A program made the position numbers and the translations under genes. Under the pieces are notes generated by a model that worked only from the letters and a program-made list of their open reading frames with translations, did no database searches and was not told where the DNA came from. From contig JAHYIO010000003.1 of NCBI GenBank assembly GCA_020543525.1, positions 310,001 through 374,000 of the forward strand: a stretch of DNA of 64,000 bases, written 5' to 3'. Of the stretch, positions 62,554-64,000 are shown piece by piece. The stretch's first letter is position 1, and every line of letters starts with the position of its first letter. The DNA comes from Coriolopsis trogii (taxonomy: Eukaryota > Basidiomycota > Agaricomycetes > Polyporales > Polyporaceae).

Positions 62554-62911
62554 GTTCAACTCAAGTTGTCATATATTCCTCAGGTAAGTTTCGCATACAC
62601 TTCAGACGCGAGGGTGTTCGCGACGCGGCCCAAGCGCGTGTTTACGCGTTTCCTGAGAGTGAACCATGACTTTCAGATAGCTCGTTCTTCGGTGAAGTCA
62701 CGTACGCGCAACCATTTCAGTCGAATAATGTGGCATCCGCGTGTAGGCTGAAGGAACATAGCAGGGACGATTGTGTTGACGCCAGAGAGAAGTCGTAGTG
62801 GACGCTGACTAAGCAGTTTGTCTGGCTCTCGCGTCCAGTGGCGAGCCAACCAGTGTTCTCTCCAGGTTCTCTCTCTCACCTTGCTACTTGATTTACTCGC
62901 ACACCACCACT
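62554..62911. promoter_or_regulatory. bidirectional promoter, NPR2 and SLT11
   Basis: 358 bp between opposite start codons. No TATA box or coding signal was seen. Confidence 0.5.
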
Positions 62912-64000
62912 ATGCCCAAGGCTGACATCAACAAGGCAGGCTGGGAGCAGAGCGAGTTCCCTATTCTTTGCGAAACATGTGAGGAACCCTTGCCTTTGCA
63001 ACCTCCGCGAATCCACTGACCCAATATGCAGGTCTGGGTGACAATGCATTCGTTCGCATGGTACGTGATATCACTATGGGATGCTTTCAGCCTTCTAACA
63101 ACAGATATCTCAGTCAAAGCAGGAGTTCGGTCGTTCATGTGGGACATGCGCACGGCCGTTCACCGTCTTCCGCTGGAATCCCGGCACCGGCATGCGATAC
63201 AAGACTACTGTTATTTGTCAAACCTGCGCAAAGATCAAGAATGTCTGCCAGACGTGTCTTCTTGACCTCGAGTATGGGCTGCCCACCCAAGTCCGGGACA
63301 CTGCCCTCGGAGTAGAGAGTGACGCGCCGACGAGCGAGATCAACCGGGAGTACTATGCTCAGAATATGGAGAGTAAGGTGCGTGCCGTCTCGACACATAT
63401 TCTGTCCCTTATCTCCTCACCCCTTTCAAGCTCGATGGGGCGAAGTCCTTGCTGGACGTCAACAACCGCGCATCGAGCGCAGGCAAGGAGATGTTGAAGC
63501 AACTTGCACGCACGGACCCCTACTACAAACGCAACAGACCACATCTCTGCTCATTCTTTGCCAAGGGCGAGTGCAAGCGAGGTGATGAGTGTCCCTATAG
63601 GTACGTGACTGTCCGGAACCCTTGGGTCGTCGACCTTATATCCCTCTAGGCACGAGATGCCTGTACAAAACGAACTCTCGAAGCAAAACATCCAGGATCG
63701 ATACCACGGACACAATGACCCAGTTGCCAAGAAGATACTGTCTGCACATGCTGCCAACATGGGTTTGCAACCCCCGGAAGACCAGAACATCGTGAGCAGA
63801 GTTCCATGCAGAGCCCTGAATTGTCTCCTGATATCGCTTGCAGACCTCTCTGTTCCTGACATCATTATCCCCCTCATCTACTGAGGAGAGCATACGAACG
63901 CGTGTGCTCAAGTCCCTTCCATCTGTGCAGCCTTCTCAGCTGAAGTCCGTAGTTCACGTCGCGAAGTCAAGGTATGTGTCCTCGCATTGACGATGGCCGT
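62912..64000 (+). CDS. SLT11/RBM22-like pre-mRNA splicing factor, 5' part
   Basis: Exons: 62912-62978, 63032-63060, 63114-63377, 63431-63600, 63650-63791, 63844-63971, then an intron that runs off the window; about 267 aa are visible. The start [32 protein letters not shown] leads into a zinc-ligand-rich region ([23 protein letters not shown]). A CCCH finger [19 protein letters not shown] follows. The protein is orthologous to yeast Slt11/Ecm2 and human RBM22, which sit in the active spliceosome and contact U6 and the intron. An RRM is expected after the window end. Confidence 0.93.

Overview
This is nuclear DNA of a filamentous basidiomycete, most likely an Agaricomycete; that placement is an inference. 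The genes are dense and GC-rich at the third codon position. They are cut by many introns of about 47-65 bp with GT/AG borders and CTNAC-type branch sites, and a FunK1-type kinase, a family expanded in Agaricomycetes, is present. I built the gene models by hand from splice signals and protein-family conservation. Every complete model keeps one open frame across all of its junctions, but no transcript or database support was available.

Layout, left to right. The 3' end of a RING-finger gene (1-571) is followed by a gene-poor stretch holding one small secreted cysteine-rich protein (2296-2827). Three tandem class II aldolase/adducin-domain genes (4586-9500) share exon structure and a promoter palindrome. 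A 22-exon PhoD-type phosphatase (10204-13263) converges on TOM40 (13625-14964, minus), which is head-to-head with a cytosolic HSP70 (15944-18064) whose promoter has two step-type heat-shock elements. Then come a single-domain ABC ATPase, an intron-containing tRNA-Ile(UAU), a CCCH/Arg-rich/coiled-coil protein and the rRNA helicase SPB4 (both minus), the RAM-pathway LRR protein SOG2, mitochondrial PheRS, mitochondrial GrpE/MGE1 (minus), trifunctional C1-THF synthase, a PNGase A-like glycoprotein (minus), a FunK1 kinase (minus), a small repeat-bearing inverted-repeat element, a Pmp3-like membrane protein (minus), a C2H2 transcription factor, fructose-1,6-bisphosphatase, the nuclear rim protein NUR1 (minus), a membrane-anchored coiled-coil protein, a secreted aldose 1-epimerase, UBA3 (minus), RCL1, NPR2 (minus) and the start of SLT11.

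Most genes are housekeeping and do not form a pathway cluster. Functional themes recur: mitochondrial import and protein folding (TOM40, HSP70, MGE1, mitochondrial PheRS), ribosome biogenesis (SPB4, RCL1), and nutrient and growth signalling (NPR2, SOG2, FBPase). Several neighbours are arranged as divergent pairs over short shared promoters (SPB4/SOG2, MGE1/C1-THF synthase, UBA3/RCL1, NPR2/SLT11) or as tightly convergent pairs (RCL1/NPR2 stop codons 15 bp apart; PheRS/MGE1 122 bp apart).

The most unusual signal is extreme exon structure. The PhoD gene appears to need a 1-nt exon, a 3-nt exon and two 8-nt exons. The small secreted protein appears to have its ATG split by an intron after the A. 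Each aldolase paralogue carries a conserved 15-nt exon. No CRISPR array, prokaryotic operon, prophage, viral gene or intact transposase was seen.
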